Below are positions 27,100 to 35,548 of a stretch of DNA of 64,000 bases, piece by piece. This DNA comes from Pseudodesulfovibrio aespoeensis Aspo-2 (GTDB lineage: Bacteria; Desulfobacterota; Desulfovibrionia; Desulfovibrionales; Desulfovibrionaceae). Every line of letters starts with the position of its first letter. Within the stretch, counting starts at the first letter, position 1. Under the pieces are notes generated by a model. That model worked only from the letters and a program-made list of their open reading frames with translations, was not told the DNA's origin and made no database searches. The position numbers and the translations under genes are program-made. The stretch spans positions 248,001 through 312,000 of the forward strand of contig NC_014844.1 of the NCBI RefSeq assembly GCF_000176915.2, given 5' to 3'.

Positions 27100-28806
27100 T
27101 CAGCGTCCCTCCAGTGTGGCGACCACGCCGGGCCGAACCTGACATTTGACGCGGATGTTGCGTCCCACCTGGGCCATGTCCTCGACCATGTTGAAACTCG
27201 ACGAATGGGTGATCTGGGCGTCCTCGGGCTGGAGGAACACGCCCATGGAGTCGAGCTGCATGGAGAGTTGGTTCACGGCGTCCTTTTCCCCGTCGCGCTG
27301 GGTGTAGCTGGTGTGGATGTTCTCGCGGTAGGACAGGGACGGGATGAACAGGACGTGGCGCTGGGTGTCGGCGAAAAGTTCCAGCTCCCAGGTGGTCCTG
27401 GTCAGGGCAGCGCCAATGGCGTTGGCCACGTCGTAGTTGTCCGGCACCTCGGTGGCGAGCTGGAACCGCTTGAACAGCTCCATCCTCATGGCCTTGGCCG
27501 GGCCGCCCATGAGGTAGACCTTCTTGGGCACCACCCGTTTCTCGTCGAGCAGTTCGTGGATGGTGTACACGGGTTTGGAGTTGATCTCGTCCACCAGGTC
27601 GCGGGTGGCGTTGTGGATGGTCTGGGAGGCGTAGTCCACGGCCTCCCTGGCCAGGGTGTCGGCGGTCAGGCCGTGGGCCACGGCCAGCGCCTCCAGGGCC
27701 GCGAGGGAGGCCTGGGTGTCGCCCACGTCGCACGCGCCGATCCGGTTGAGGGCATCGGTCAGGGTGGGGTGCTGGCCGCCCAGGCACACGGACGGGCCGA
27801 GCCGGTTGGGGCCGACGCGCACTGTGGACGACGACCTGGACACCGAGATGGCCGAATCGCCGCCAATGCCGATGGAGAGCACCTTGAGGGCCGGGACCAG
27901 GGTGGGGTGCGAGCCGATGGCGATGCCCTCGCGCTCGATGAGCGGCGCGCCGTCGGCAAAGATGGCGATGTCCGTGGTGGTGCCGCCGATGTCAAGGATG
28001 ACCGAGTCGTGAAAGATGTCCGTCAGGGCGATGATGCCCATGACCGAGGCCGCCGGGCCGGAGAAGATGGACTGCACGGGCATGCGCCGCGAGCGGGGCA
28101 GGGGCATGGTCCCGCCGTCCGCCTTGAGCATGTTGACCTTGACGTGCCCAAGGCCCATGTCCGCCAGGGCGCGCTCCACGGCGGTGGCGAATTGATTGTA
28201 GAGCCGCCACACGGCGCAGTTGAAATAGGCGGTGGCCACCCGGCGCGGGAAGTTGAGCGCCCCGCCCAGCTGGTGGCCGGAGGTGACGAAATCCGCGTAT
28301 TCGCAGTCTTCCTCTTCGCGGCATTGCAGCACGGCGCGGCGGATGGCGTTCTCGTGGCGCGGGTTGCGGGTGGAGAATTTGGAGACCGCGGCGTAGACGC
28401 GCACCCCGTTGGCCCGGCAGGCGTCCACCGCGTCCGAGAGCTGGCGCGGGGCCAGGGCGCGCACCTCGTTGCCCCGGTGGTCGATGGAGCCGTCGATGAC
28501 GTGAAAATCGCGGCACGGCATGAAGTTGTGCGGGTCGATGCCCGGCCCGGCGCTGACGATGACGCCCACGTCCTCGGTCCTGCCCTGGACAATGGCGTTG
28601 GTGGACAGGGTGGTGGACAGGTTGAGCCGGGTCACCGCGCCCGCGTCCACCTGGGCCAGGATGGTCTCAAGGGCCTCGGTCACGGATGTCAGCAGATCGT
28701 CGTGACGCGTTCGCACCTTGCAGGCGGCAAGGATACGGGTTCCCTTTTCCAGGCTGATGGCGACGGCGTCCGTATGGGTGCCGCCCACGTCGATTCCTAG
28801 CAGCAT
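27100..28806 (-). CDS. Hydantoinase/oxoprolinase family protein
   Basis: The 568-residue protein begins 'LLGIDVGGTHTDAVAIS', the phosphate-binding loop of the HyuA/acetone-carboxylase-beta ATPase domain, and has the Hydant_A core ('ILDIGGTTTDIAIFADG', 'FSGPAASVMG'). Members use ATP to open cyclic amides such as hydantoin or 5-oxoproline, or activate ketones. No HyuB partner is adjacent; the only partner is the HDAC-like deacetylase. GAGGAGAG precedes ATG 28806. Substrate is not established. Confidence 0.85.
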   Translation of the reverse strand: MLLGIDVGGTHTDAVAISLEKGTRILAACKVRTRHDDLLTSVTEALETILAQVDAGAVTRLNLSTTLSTNAIVQGRTEDVGVIVSAGPGIDPHNFMPCRDFHVIDGSIDHRGNEVRALAPRQLSDAVDACRANGVRVYAAVSKFSTRNPRHENAIRRAVLQCREEEDCEYADFVTSGHQLGGALNFPRRVATAYFNCAVWRLYNQFATAVERALADMGLGHVKVNMLKADGGTMPLPRSRRMPVQSIFSGPAASVMGIIALTDIFHDSVILDIGGTTTDIAIFADGAPLIEREGIAIGSHPTLVPALKVLSIGIGGDSAISVSRSSSTVRVGPNRLGPSVCLGGQHPTLTDALNRIGACDVGDTQASLAALEALAVAHGLTADTLAREAVDYASQTIHNATRDLVDEINSKPVYTIHELLDEKRVVPKKVYLMGGPAKAMRMELFKRFQLATEVPDNYDVANAIGAALTRTTWELELFADTQRHVLFIPSLSYRENIHTSYTQRDGEKDAVNQLSMQLDSMGVFLQPEDAQITHSSSFNMVEDMAQVGRNIRVKCQVRPGVVATLEGR

Positions 28807-28839
28807 GCTCTCTCCTCGGCTTTTTTCAAGCCAAGAACG

Positions 28840-28869
28840 GATTTAGCACTGCTCGCGGCAGGGACGCAA
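28840..28869 (-). promoter_or_regulatory. Possible promoter of the hydantoinase-HDAC pair
   Basis: On the reverse strand TTGCGT (28869-28864), 18 bases and TAAATC (28845-28840) precede the ATG at 28806 by 33 bases. The fit is moderate, and the leader contains GAGGAG. Confidence 0.35.
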
Positions 28870-28939
28870 CCCGGAATTCGGCGAGTGGCGGGTTTGGGGC
28901 GGGGAGTGGTCGAGCCTGGCGTCAGGCCGGGCCGGGGAG

Positions 28940-29191
28940 TCAGTCGTTGTCGCGGTTGCGCACGTCGTCGCGCCATCCGTTGAGGGGGGCGCAGCAGCCC
29001 TGGCCCTCGTGCTGGCCCGTGCGCACCTCGTCGGCGGTCTTTGGGTCGAGCATCAGGCCGCACAGGTAGCGGCCCTGGGCCGCGTCCCAGCGCAGGTCAG
29101 GGCAGCGGCGCTGGTAGCCGTAGCGTCGGTGCGAGTCCATGCAGGGGTCGGTCAGGCAGCACCAGCCGCAGCCGACACAGGGTTTGTACAT
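28940..29191 (-). CDS. Small cysteine-rich protein
   Basis: The 83-residue protein starts 'MYKPCVGCGWCCLTDPC' and has nine or more cysteines, also in 'RRCPDLRW', 'YLCGLML' and 'GQGCCAPLN'. The N-terminal CxxCGxCC cluster resembles YkgJ-type metal-binding (zinc or iron chelating) proteins. Length and Cys spacing suggest a metal-binding domain, and no catalytic motif is visible. An upstream ATG at 29260 in frame adds 23 Pro/Ala-rich residues; 29191 is preferred because a reverse-strand TTGCCT-N17-TATCGC promoter-like pair lies inside the extension. Function unknown. Confidence 0.6.
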   Translation of the reverse strand: MYKPCVGCGWCCLTDPCMDSHRRYGYQRRCPDLRWDAAQGRYLCGLMLDPKTADEVRTGQHEGQGCCAPLNGWRDDVRNRDND

Positions 29192-29312
29192 AGGCGATAC
29201 CGGGGATTGCGTGTTGGGTGCCGGAGCCGACGCGATACGACGCCCGGCCCGGAAAGGCAAGGGTGCGTCCGAACCGCCCTTTTGCCCGCCTCCTGGTCTC
29301 CGGGCAAAAGAC

Positions 29313-29735
29313 TCAGAGGATGAAATCCTGAATCACCTGCCAGCCCGTGCGGATCTGGTAGAAGGCCAGGGCCAGGAGCAGCAGATTGCCCACGCCGTGC
29401 AGCAGGGGGAGCAGGGTGCGCTGTCCCTTGAAACGGTCCATATACAGCCCGGAGCCGAGGCCGAAAAGCAGCAGCGGCAGCATGAGCAGCGCGACCTGAG
29501 AATGCTCTCCGGTGATGAAATTCGCCTCCCACTTGATGCGGGCCATGGCAATGCCGCCGAACAGGCCGAGCAGCCAGAGGGTAAGGGCGGCGGCCCCCAT
29601 GGAAACGTGCCGCTTCCACTGGAACTTCAGGCTCATGCCAAAATGGCGGGACAGGAGCCGCTGCAGGCCGAGCCATGCGGCATACACGGCGATGAGGGTG
29701 GCGAGACATTGCAGGATCGGGTGAAACCAGAGCAT
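29313..29735 (-). CDS. DUF4079 family membrane protein
   Basis: The 140-residue protein has four hydrophobic segments ('LWFHPILQCLATLIAVYAA', 'MGAAALTLWLLGLFGGIAM', 'QVALLMLPLLLFGLGSG' and a C-terminal one) and the conserved 'HPILQ' and 'FITGEHSQ' patches typical of DUF4079. Relatives resemble cytochrome-b-like or ferric-reductase-like membrane domains. Function is unknown. ATG 29735 has AGGAGG; an extended frame to 29810 adds unrelated residues. Confidence 0.7.
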   Translation of the reverse strand: MLWFHPILQCLATLIAVYAAWLGLQRLLSRHFGMSLKFQWKRHVSMGAAALTLWLLGLFGGIAMARIKWEANFITGEHSQVALLMLPLLLFGLGSGLYMDRFKGQRTLLPLLHGVGNLLLLALAFYQIRTGWQVIQDFIL

Positions 29736-29826
29736 CAGAACCTCCTGATCGTGTCGGTTGGCGTCACTGGGACAACACCCCCAGCCTACACCAAGTCCGG
29801 CCTGTGTCAAAGGGACATGGAACGGA

Positions 29827-30879
29827 TCACAGGCCGAGCTTGGGCGCGAGGGCGGCCCAGACCATGTCCGGGGTCAGGGCGCGCATGCAGTGGTGATGGC
29901 CCAGCGGGCACTTTCGCGGACCATGCAGGCTGCAGGGGCGGCAGGCAAGGGGGGTCTCCATGACCGTGGACCTCTCGCCGCGCGGGAAAAAGCCGAGCTG
30001 GCGCACCGTGGGTCCGAACAGGGCCACCAGGGGCGTGTCCTGGACCCAGGCCAGATGCATGGGGCCGGAGTCATTGGTCAGGTAGGCGTCGAGCCGGTCG
30101 ATCCAGGCGGCCAGCTCGGGCAGGGAGAGCTGCCCGGCCAGATTGATGACCGCGTCCGGGCCTGCCCCGGTCACTCCAGCGGTCAGTCCGGCCACCACCT
30201 GTGCCGCCACCGCCTCCTCGCCCGGCCCGGCGAGGACGAGCACCTGCGCGCCCGCGTCCGCGGCCATGGCCGCGACGCGGCTGAAATAGTCCACGGGCCA
30301 GCACTTGGTGGGCCAGGTGGAGCCGGGATGGATGCCCAGCACCGGGGCATTGCCGCAGCGTTCGCGCCAGAAAGCGCTGGCCGCGTCCCTGGCCTCCTGC
30401 GGCAGGACCAGCCGCGCCTTGGGGGGCGGGCCGTCCATGCCCAACGGGGTGAGCAGCCCCATCAGCCGCTCCACCTCCTCCAGATCAGGAAACCGTCGGT
30501 CCACGGTGTCGGTGTAGGCCAGCCGGTTGAACCACGGGCGGTCGTAGCCGATGCGCCGAGGGATGCCCGTGGCCGTGGCGATCATGGCCGAGCGCAGGCT
30601 GGCATGGGCCGAAATCCACAGATCAAACCCCTGCCGCCCGATGTCGCGCCCCAGCCGGAGCGCAGACAGCAGCGACTTCTGCGCCCCGCGCTTGGCGAAT
30701 CCGTGCACCCCGGCCAGCTCGGGCTGGGCCTGGAACAGCGGCTCCAGCCCGCCCCGCACAAAGAGGTGAATCTCTGCGCCTGGATACCGGTTTGCCAGGG
30801 CGTGGAGCATGGGCAGGGTGAGCACGGCATCGCCCAAAAAGGCTGTCTGCCAGACCCCTATCTTTCGAAATTCATGCAT
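29827..30879 (-). CDS. Glycosyltransferase family 9, heptosyltransferase II-like
   Basis: The 350-residue protein fits the ADP-heptose:LPS heptosyltransferase layout. The N-terminus 'KIGVWQTAFLGDAVLTLPML' has the family 'FxGDxxLTxP' motif, 'GIHPGSTWPTKCWPVDYFS' the donor-binding patch and 'TNDSGPMHLAWVQDTPLVALFG' the C-terminal donor motif. It should transfer heptose to the LPS inner core. ATG 30879 follows GAGGGG. It is a stand-alone gene, not next to the other LPS enzymes, and differs from the 8.6-9.5 kb GT9 gene, which has a degenerate start motif. Confidence 0.88.
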   Translation of the reverse strand: MHEFRKIGVWQTAFLGDAVLTLPMLHALANRYPGAEIHLFVRGGLEPLFQAQPELAGVHGFAKRGAQKSLLSALRLGRDIGRQGFDLWISAHASLRSAMIATATGIPRRIGYDRPWFNRLAYTDTVDRRFPDLEEVERLMGLLTPLGMDGPPPKARLVLPQEARDAASAFWRERCGNAPVLGIHPGSTWPTKCWPVDYFSRVAAMAADAGAQVLVLAGPGEEAVAAQVVAGLTAGVTGAGPDAVINLAGQLSLPELAAWIDRLDAYLTNDSGPMHLAWVQDTPLVALFGPTVRQLGFFPRGERSTVMETPLACRPCSLHGPRKCPLGHHHCMRALTPDMVWAALAPKLGL

Positions 30880-31027
30880 CGGCCCCTCATATCCTGCGCC
30901 CGCCGTTCAGGCAATGGTTGATATAACGGCCATTACCCCATAGTGTGCCGAGGACGAAGATCGCGAATCAGTGACCACCGCGCGACGGTCTCATCACGCC
31001 TTATCGCCATGCGGCAGGAGCGAAGCC

Positions 31028-31267
31028 ATGAAGTATATCATGTTCGAGGATTTTTCCGGCGCGCCCACGCCCATCATCTTTTCCAACCGCATCGACCACG
31101 CCGACATGCGTGAGCAGATGCCCTACACCAGGGCGCTCTCGGCAGGCTATGTCTCCCTGCGGCCAGACGGCTTCTACTGCTACGGCAACTCCAAAAGCCT
31201 CGACCTCAAGGCCGAACCCACGGACGCCGCCATCATCGCCGCCAAGTTTGACGACCCGGAGAGTTGA
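31028..31267 (+). CDS. Conserved hypothetical small protein
   Basis: The 79-residue protein, starting MKYIMFEDFSGAPTPIIFSN, has GGAGCG six bases before its ATG. It has no signal peptide or membrane segment and contains 'DHADMREQM' and a C-terminal acidic tail. I do not recognise a family. It is followed after 29 bases by a DsrE-like gene and may be cotranscribed. Confidence 0.6.
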   Translation: MKYIMFEDFSGAPTPIIFSNRIDHADMREQMPYTRALSAGYVSLRPDGFYCYGNSKSLDLKAEPTDAAIIAAKFDDPES

Positions 31268-31296
31268 ACCGCACACCCCAACCGACGGAGTGACAC

Positions 31297-31638
31297 ATGT
31301 ATTGTCTGTATGCTTTCAACGGTGAAATGACGTGCTTCATCCACGTCCTGCTCAACGGCCTGGACATGGCCGAGCGGGGCAACAAGGTTGCCATCGTTTT
31401 CGAGGGCGCGGCGGTCACCCTCGTCCCCCAGCTCGAACAGCCGGACAACCCGCTGCGCGCCCTGTACCAGCAGGCGCGCCAGCAGGGCCTCATCGACGGC
31501 GCCTGCCGCGCCTGCTCCGCCAAACTCGGCGTGCTCGACGCCGTCAAGGCCGCAGGACTCCCCCTGCTCGGCGACATGTCCGGCCATCCCTCCATGGCCG
31601 AATACATCGATCAGGGCTATACCATCATCACGTTCTGA
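31297..31638 (+). CDS. DsrE/DsrF-like protein
   Basis: The 113-residue protein shows the DsrE-like alpha/beta pattern: 'MYCLYAFNGEMTCFIHVLLN', 'VAIVFEGAAVTLV' and 'SAKLGVLDAVKAAGLPLLGD'. It has three cysteines (residues 3, 13 and the pair in 'ACRACSAK'), so sulfur relay is possible; the position of a catalytic Cys cannot be fixed. GGAG precedes the ATG. DsrE-like proteins in sulfur-metabolising bacteria often carry persulfide or metal-binding roles. Confidence 0.65.
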   Translation: MYCLYAFNGEMTCFIHVLLNGLDMAERGNKVAIVFEGAAVTLVPQLEQPDNPLRALYQQARQQGLIDGACRACSAKLGVLDAVKAAGLPLLGDMSGHPSMAEYIDQGYTIITF

Positions 31639-31735
31639 CAGGCCGCGCAGTCGCACCCAAGGCGTGTCTTGGGCGGCCTGGCCCGCGTCATGTCATGAGG
31701 CAGAGGGGTTGAAGATTCTTCAGCTCCTTGTGCGA

Positions 31736-32755
31736 TCACGCCCCAAGCTTCTCCCTGACACCCTGGGCAAACTCCGCCGACCCTGCTCCGAAGTGGACCA
31801 GCTCGATATCTTCCGCTGAGCGCGCGCCAAGGCCAAGCTCTGCCGCGCGCCGGATCTGCTCCTGCCCGAAGACCGGCCCTTCAAGAACCTTGGCCGTGGT
31901 CGGATACATGCGCAAAATGGCCACACCCACCGCATCCACGGCCACTGGGTCAATCCCGGCCACGATGACTCCCGGCTCCACCTCCTTGCCCGCGTGCGGC
32001 CCGCCCGTGATGAACGCCTTCATGGCGTCCATGACGATCAGGTCGTTGCGGAACACCTGGCTGATCTCGGCGATGAGCGAGCGCTGGTCGGGCGAGCGGT
32101 GCAGTTCGCCCATGTAGTTGTACCCGTCGCCGGGATCGTGCTTGGCCACCGCGCCCACGGCGTTTTTCAGGGCCATGGAGAAATGGCCGCCGTACTGGTG
32201 GGTCTTGAGGCAGCAGGTCTGCACCACCCGGTCTGCGGTGACAAAGGGTCGGGCCAGCAGAAAGCCGCGCTTCCAGTGGCTCCCTTCGGGCTGAACCAGG
32301 ACGGAGTCTTCCCCGTCCAGGTCGTCCATGACCACCACCTTGAAGCCCAGTTCCTCGGCCAGGACGTTCACGCCCATGGTTTCGAGCACCTCGGGCGTGT
32401 TGCCCATGCCGCTGCGCTCGACCAGGGTCATGGGGCCTGCGTCGACCTCCTTGAGCGTGGCGATCATGGTGCGCAGGGTGTCGATGTGGGTGGAGGCCGG
32501 GAAGGGGTCGGCGCTGTTGTAGTTGGCCTTGATGGCCACGCTCGCGCCGCTGAAGCGGTTCAGGTCGAACTGGGCCATGGCCGTGCTCACGCCCTTGACG
32601 CGGTTGCCTGTCCTGACCACGACCACCTTGGACTTGGGCCGGGCCGCCAGGGCGGGCGTGAAGCCGGTCCAGGCGAGGGCTCCTGCCCCCAGGGCCAGGA
32701 GGGTTTGCAGGCAGTGACGGCGTCCGACGATCCTGGTGAAGCAAGTGTCTGGCAT
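31736..32755 (-). CDS. DUF362 protein, likely exported by Tat
   Basis: The 339-residue protein has an N-terminal 'VGRRHCLQTLLALGAGALAW' followed by Ala-rich 'TPALAARPK', a twin-arginine-like signal with a short hydrophobic core. DUF362 core features are 'SVAIKANYNSADPFPASTHID', 'CCLKTHQYGGHFSMALKNAVG' and 'VAGIDPVAVDAVG'. Family members are often Fe-S or metal linked but have no assigned reaction; no CxxC ferredoxin module is present here. It lies between the DsrE-like gene (converging) and topA. GGAGG precedes the ATG. Confidence 0.8.
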   Translation of the reverse strand: MPDTCFTRIVGRRHCLQTLLALGAGALAWTGFTPALAARPKSKVVVVRTGNRVKGVSTAMAQFDLNRFSGASVAIKANYNSADPFPASTHIDTLRTMIATLKEVDAGPMTLVERSGMGNTPEVLETMGVNVLAEELGFKVVVMDDLDGEDSVLVQPEGSHWKRGFLLARPFVTADRVVQTCCLKTHQYGGHFSMALKNAVGAVAKHDPGDGYNYMGELHRSPDQRSLIAEISQVFRNDLIVMDAMKAFITGGPHAGKEVEPGVIVAGIDPVAVDAVGVAILRMYPTTAKVLEGPVFGQEQIRRAAELGLGARSAEDIELVHFGAGSAEFAQGVREKLGA

Positions 32756-32863
32756 GGTGATCCTCCAGTGTGCAACCTTACGGTCAAGGGTCTGCCGTGT
32801 AAAGAAAAGCCGTTTGCCGTGGTCTGATAATAACGCGGCGCGCCCGCGCCCGGCGCATGAGAA

Positions 32864-32891
32864 AACCGGGGCCGAAATTTCGGCCCCGGTT
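32864..32891 (-). terminator. Terminator of topA
   Basis: The 28-base perfect palindrome AACCGGGGCCGAAA plus complement is followed on the reverse strand by TTC, giving a short U-rich tail. It lies 27 bases past the topA stop and before the DUF362 gene on the same strand. Confidence 0.75.
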
Positions 32892-32918
32892 GTCGGGTGG
32901 TGTCGTTGTTGGTCGGAC

Positions 32919-35384
32919 CTATGCGTTGTCGTCGGGCATGTCTGGCAGGTCGGGTGTGTCTGGAGTGTCGGCAGGCTCGTCCGGTTCGCGGGTGTAGCCG
33001 CACCCTTTCTGGGGGCAGGCCAGGTGTTCGCCCTTGTCCTTGGTGGTCTTGCGGGTCAGGATCGGGTGTCCGCACTTGGGGCACGGCTCGTTGACCGGCC
33101 AGTTCCAGACCGCGTAGTCGCACTTGGGGTAGGCGGAGCAGGAGAAGAATATCTTGCCCCGGCGCGAGGATTTTTCCACCAGTTCGCCAGCGCACCCCTC
33201 CACTGGGCAGGGCACGCCCGTGGAAAAGGGCGCGGCATAGGTGCAGTCCGGGTAGTTGGAGCAGGCGATGAAGCGCGAGCCGGTGCGCGCCTTCTTGAGC
33301 AGCAGCTCGCCGCCGCAGTCCGGGCAGGAGCCCACCACCTGCAGCTTCTCCGACTCGATGACCGAGATGGCGCCGTTTTCGTCGCGCTGGAAATTGACGA
33401 TGTTCTTGCAGTCCGGGTAGCCGGTGCAGCCCAGGAATTCACCCCGGCGGCTCTGCTTGATGGCCATGGGCTTGCCGCACTTTTCGCATTCCACGCCGGT
33501 CTCCTCCGGCGTTTCGCGCTCCACGATCCGGATGGCCCCGTTCTCGTCGCGGGTGAAGTTCTTGATGGTCCGGCAGGTGGGAAACCCGGTGCAGCCCAGA
33601 AATTCGCCGGTCTTGCCGAACTTGATGGACATGGGCTTGCCGCAGTTCTCGCAGACGATGTCCGTCTCCTGCTGGGAGCGGGCCATTTCCGTGCGCGCCT
33701 TTTCCAGGGTGGGGTAGAAGTCGTGGCCGAAGTCCTTGAGCAGCTTGGCCCAGTCCTGCTTGCCCGCGGCCACGTCGTCCAGCAGGCTCTCCATCTGGGC
33801 GGTGAAGCCGACATCCATCAGGGCGTGGAAGTGTTCGGAGAGCTGGTCGGACACGGTGAAGCCGAGTTCGGTGGGCACGAACCGCTTCTCCTCCTGACGG
33901 GCGTACTCGCGGTCGAGCAGGGTGGAGATGATGGCCGCATAGGTGGACGGCCTGCCGATGCCCAGCTCTTCCAGGGTCTTGACCAGCGAGGCTTCAGAGT
34001 AGCGCGGCGGCGGCTGGGTGAACTTCTGTTCCTTTTTCAGCTCGTTCAGGCGCAGGGTCTCGCCCTCGACCAGCTTGGGCAGCTCGGTCTCGGCCTCGGT
34101 GCCGGATTTGTCCATGGCCGCGAGAAAACCGGGGAAGAGCAGGCGCTCGCCCTTGGCCCGCCACTCGGTCGCTGGGGCCGAGACCAGCACAGTGGTGTCC
34201 CAGAAGCTGGCCGCGGCCATCTGCGAGGCCACGAACCGCTGCCAGATGAGGCGGTAGAGCTTGTGCTGCTCCGAGGGCAGCGAGCTTTTGACATCGTCGG
34301 GCGTGATGGTCACGTCCACAGGCCGGATGGCTTCGTGCGCGTCCTGCGCGCCGCCCTTGGTCTTGAAATTCCTGGGTTTCGACGGATAGTAGTCGGCCCC
34401 GAAGCGGTCGATGATCAGTTCCCTGGCCGCTTCCTGCGCTTCCTTGGCGATGCGCACGGAGTCGGTACGCATGTAGGTGATCAGGGCGGTGGTGCCGTGC
34501 CTGCCGAGCTCGACACCCTCGTAGAGCCGCTGGGCCACGGACATGGTCCGCTTGGCCGAGTAGCCCATGCGCCGGTTGGCGTCCTGTTGCAGGGTGGAGG
34601 TGATGTAGGGCGGCAGGGGGTCGCGCTTGCGCTGTTTTTCCTGCACCGAGTCCACGGTGAACTGGCCCGCCTCCAGGGTCTGCTGGAGCGCCTCGGCCTC
34701 GGCCTGGGTGGAGATGTGGTTGACGCCCGGCTTGACCGCCTTGCCCGAGAGCTTGTGCAGTTCGAGCCAGAAGGGCGGGGGGTTGCCGCCTTCGAGCAGC
34801 ACCTTGAAGGGCCAGTATTCGTCGGTCTTGAAGGCGCGGCGTTCCTTTTCGCGCTCCACCAGCAGCTTCAGCGCCACGGACTGGACGCGTCCGGCAGAGA
34901 TGCCGCGCTTGACGTTCTTCCACAGGATAGGGGAAATCTTGTAGCCCACCAGCCGGTCCAGGATGCGCCGGGCCTGCTGGGAGTCGAACAGGTTCTGGTT
35001 GAGATCCTGCGCGTTTTCCAGCGCCTCCTTGACGGCGCGGGCGGTGATCTCGTTGAACTGGATGCGGCGGATGTTGCTGTTGACCGGCCTGAGCAGCTCG
35101 GCCACATGCCAGGCGATGGCCTCTCCCTCGCGGTCCGGGTCGGGCGCGAGGTAGACGGTGCCGGCCTTTTTGGCTGCGGCCTTGAGCCGTTTGACCACCT
35201 CTTCCTTGCCCTGGATGATCTCGTAGCGCGGGGTGAACCCGTTCTCCTCGTCCACGCCCAGGTCGCGGGTGGGCAGGTCGCGCACATGGCCGACCGAGGC
35301 GTCCACCATATAGTCCTTGCCCAGGAACTTGCTGATGGTCTTCACTTTGGCCGGGGACTCAACGATGATCAGATCTTTTGGCAT
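32919..35384 (-). CDS. topA: DNA topoisomerase I (type IA)
   Basis: The 821-residue enzyme relaxes negative supercoils. The Toprim domain starts 'DLIIVESPAKVKTISKFLG', the active-site Tyr is in 'TYMRTDSVRIAKEA', and 'YIVY-type' domain order is preserved. Five C-terminal zinc-ribbon modules with paired cysteines are visible: 'CENCGKP', 'CEKCGKP', 'CPDCGGE', 'CPVEGC' and 'CPKCGHP', each ending with a 'CxxxPxC'-like half. Five ribbons is more than the three of E. coli. The C-terminal tail is Asp/Pro-rich. The promoter is probably about 100 bases upstream (TTGACG at 35485-35480 on the reverse strand). Confidence 0.97.
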   Translation of the reverse strand: MPKDLIIVESPAKVKTISKFLGKDYMVDASVGHVRDLPTRDLGVDEENGFTPRYEIIQGKEEVVKRLKAAAKKAGTVYLAPDPDREGEAIAWHVAELLRPVNSNIRRIQFNEITARAVKEALENAQDLNQNLFDSQQARRILDRLVGYKISPILWKNVKRGISAGRVQSVALKLLVEREKERRAFKTDEYWPFKVLLEGGNPPPFWLELHKLSGKAVKPGVNHISTQAEAEALQQTLEAGQFTVDSVQEKQRKRDPLPPYITSTLQQDANRRMGYSAKRTMSVAQRLYEGVELGRHGTTALITYMRTDSVRIAKEAQEAARELIIDRFGADYYPSKPRNFKTKGGAQDAHEAIRPVDVTITPDDVKSSLPSEQHKLYRLIWQRFVASQMAAASFWDTTVLVSAPATEWRAKGERLLFPGFLAAMDKSGTEAETELPKLVEGETLRLNELKKEQKFTQPPPRYSEASLVKTLEELGIGRPSTYAAIISTLLDREYARQEEKRFVPTELGFTVSDQLSEHFHALMDVGFTAQMESLLDDVAAGKQDWAKLLKDFGHDFYPTLEKARTEMARSQQETDIVCENCGKPMSIKFGKTGEFLGCTGFPTCRTIKNFTRDENGAIRIVERETPEETGVECEKCGKPMAIKQSRRGEFLGCTGYPDCKNIVNFQRDENGAISVIESEKLQVVGSCPDCGGELLLKKARTGSRFIACSNYPDCTYAAPFSTGVPCPVEGCAGELVEKSSRRGKIFFSCSAYPKCDYAVWNWPVNEPCPKCGHPILTRKTTKDKGEHLACPQKGCGYTREPDEPADTPDTPDLPDMPDDNA

Positions 35385-35548
35385 ATTGGGACTCTTGGCC
35401 GTCCGTGCGGGGCGGATGCACCCCCGCGCGGCCTGATTGATGGGTTTGAGGGGGTGCTATGCCCGTTAACCGGGTGTGCCGTCAAGTCTCTGTATATTGA
35501 TTATGGGTGAAAGGTGGAACGGGCCAGGGGCGAGCCGGGGCCTGCCGC

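Noticed and set aside
32736..35510. 924-codon rightward open frame antisense to topA
   Set aside because: Same reason; the topA motifs and zinc ribbons are unambiguous on the other strand.
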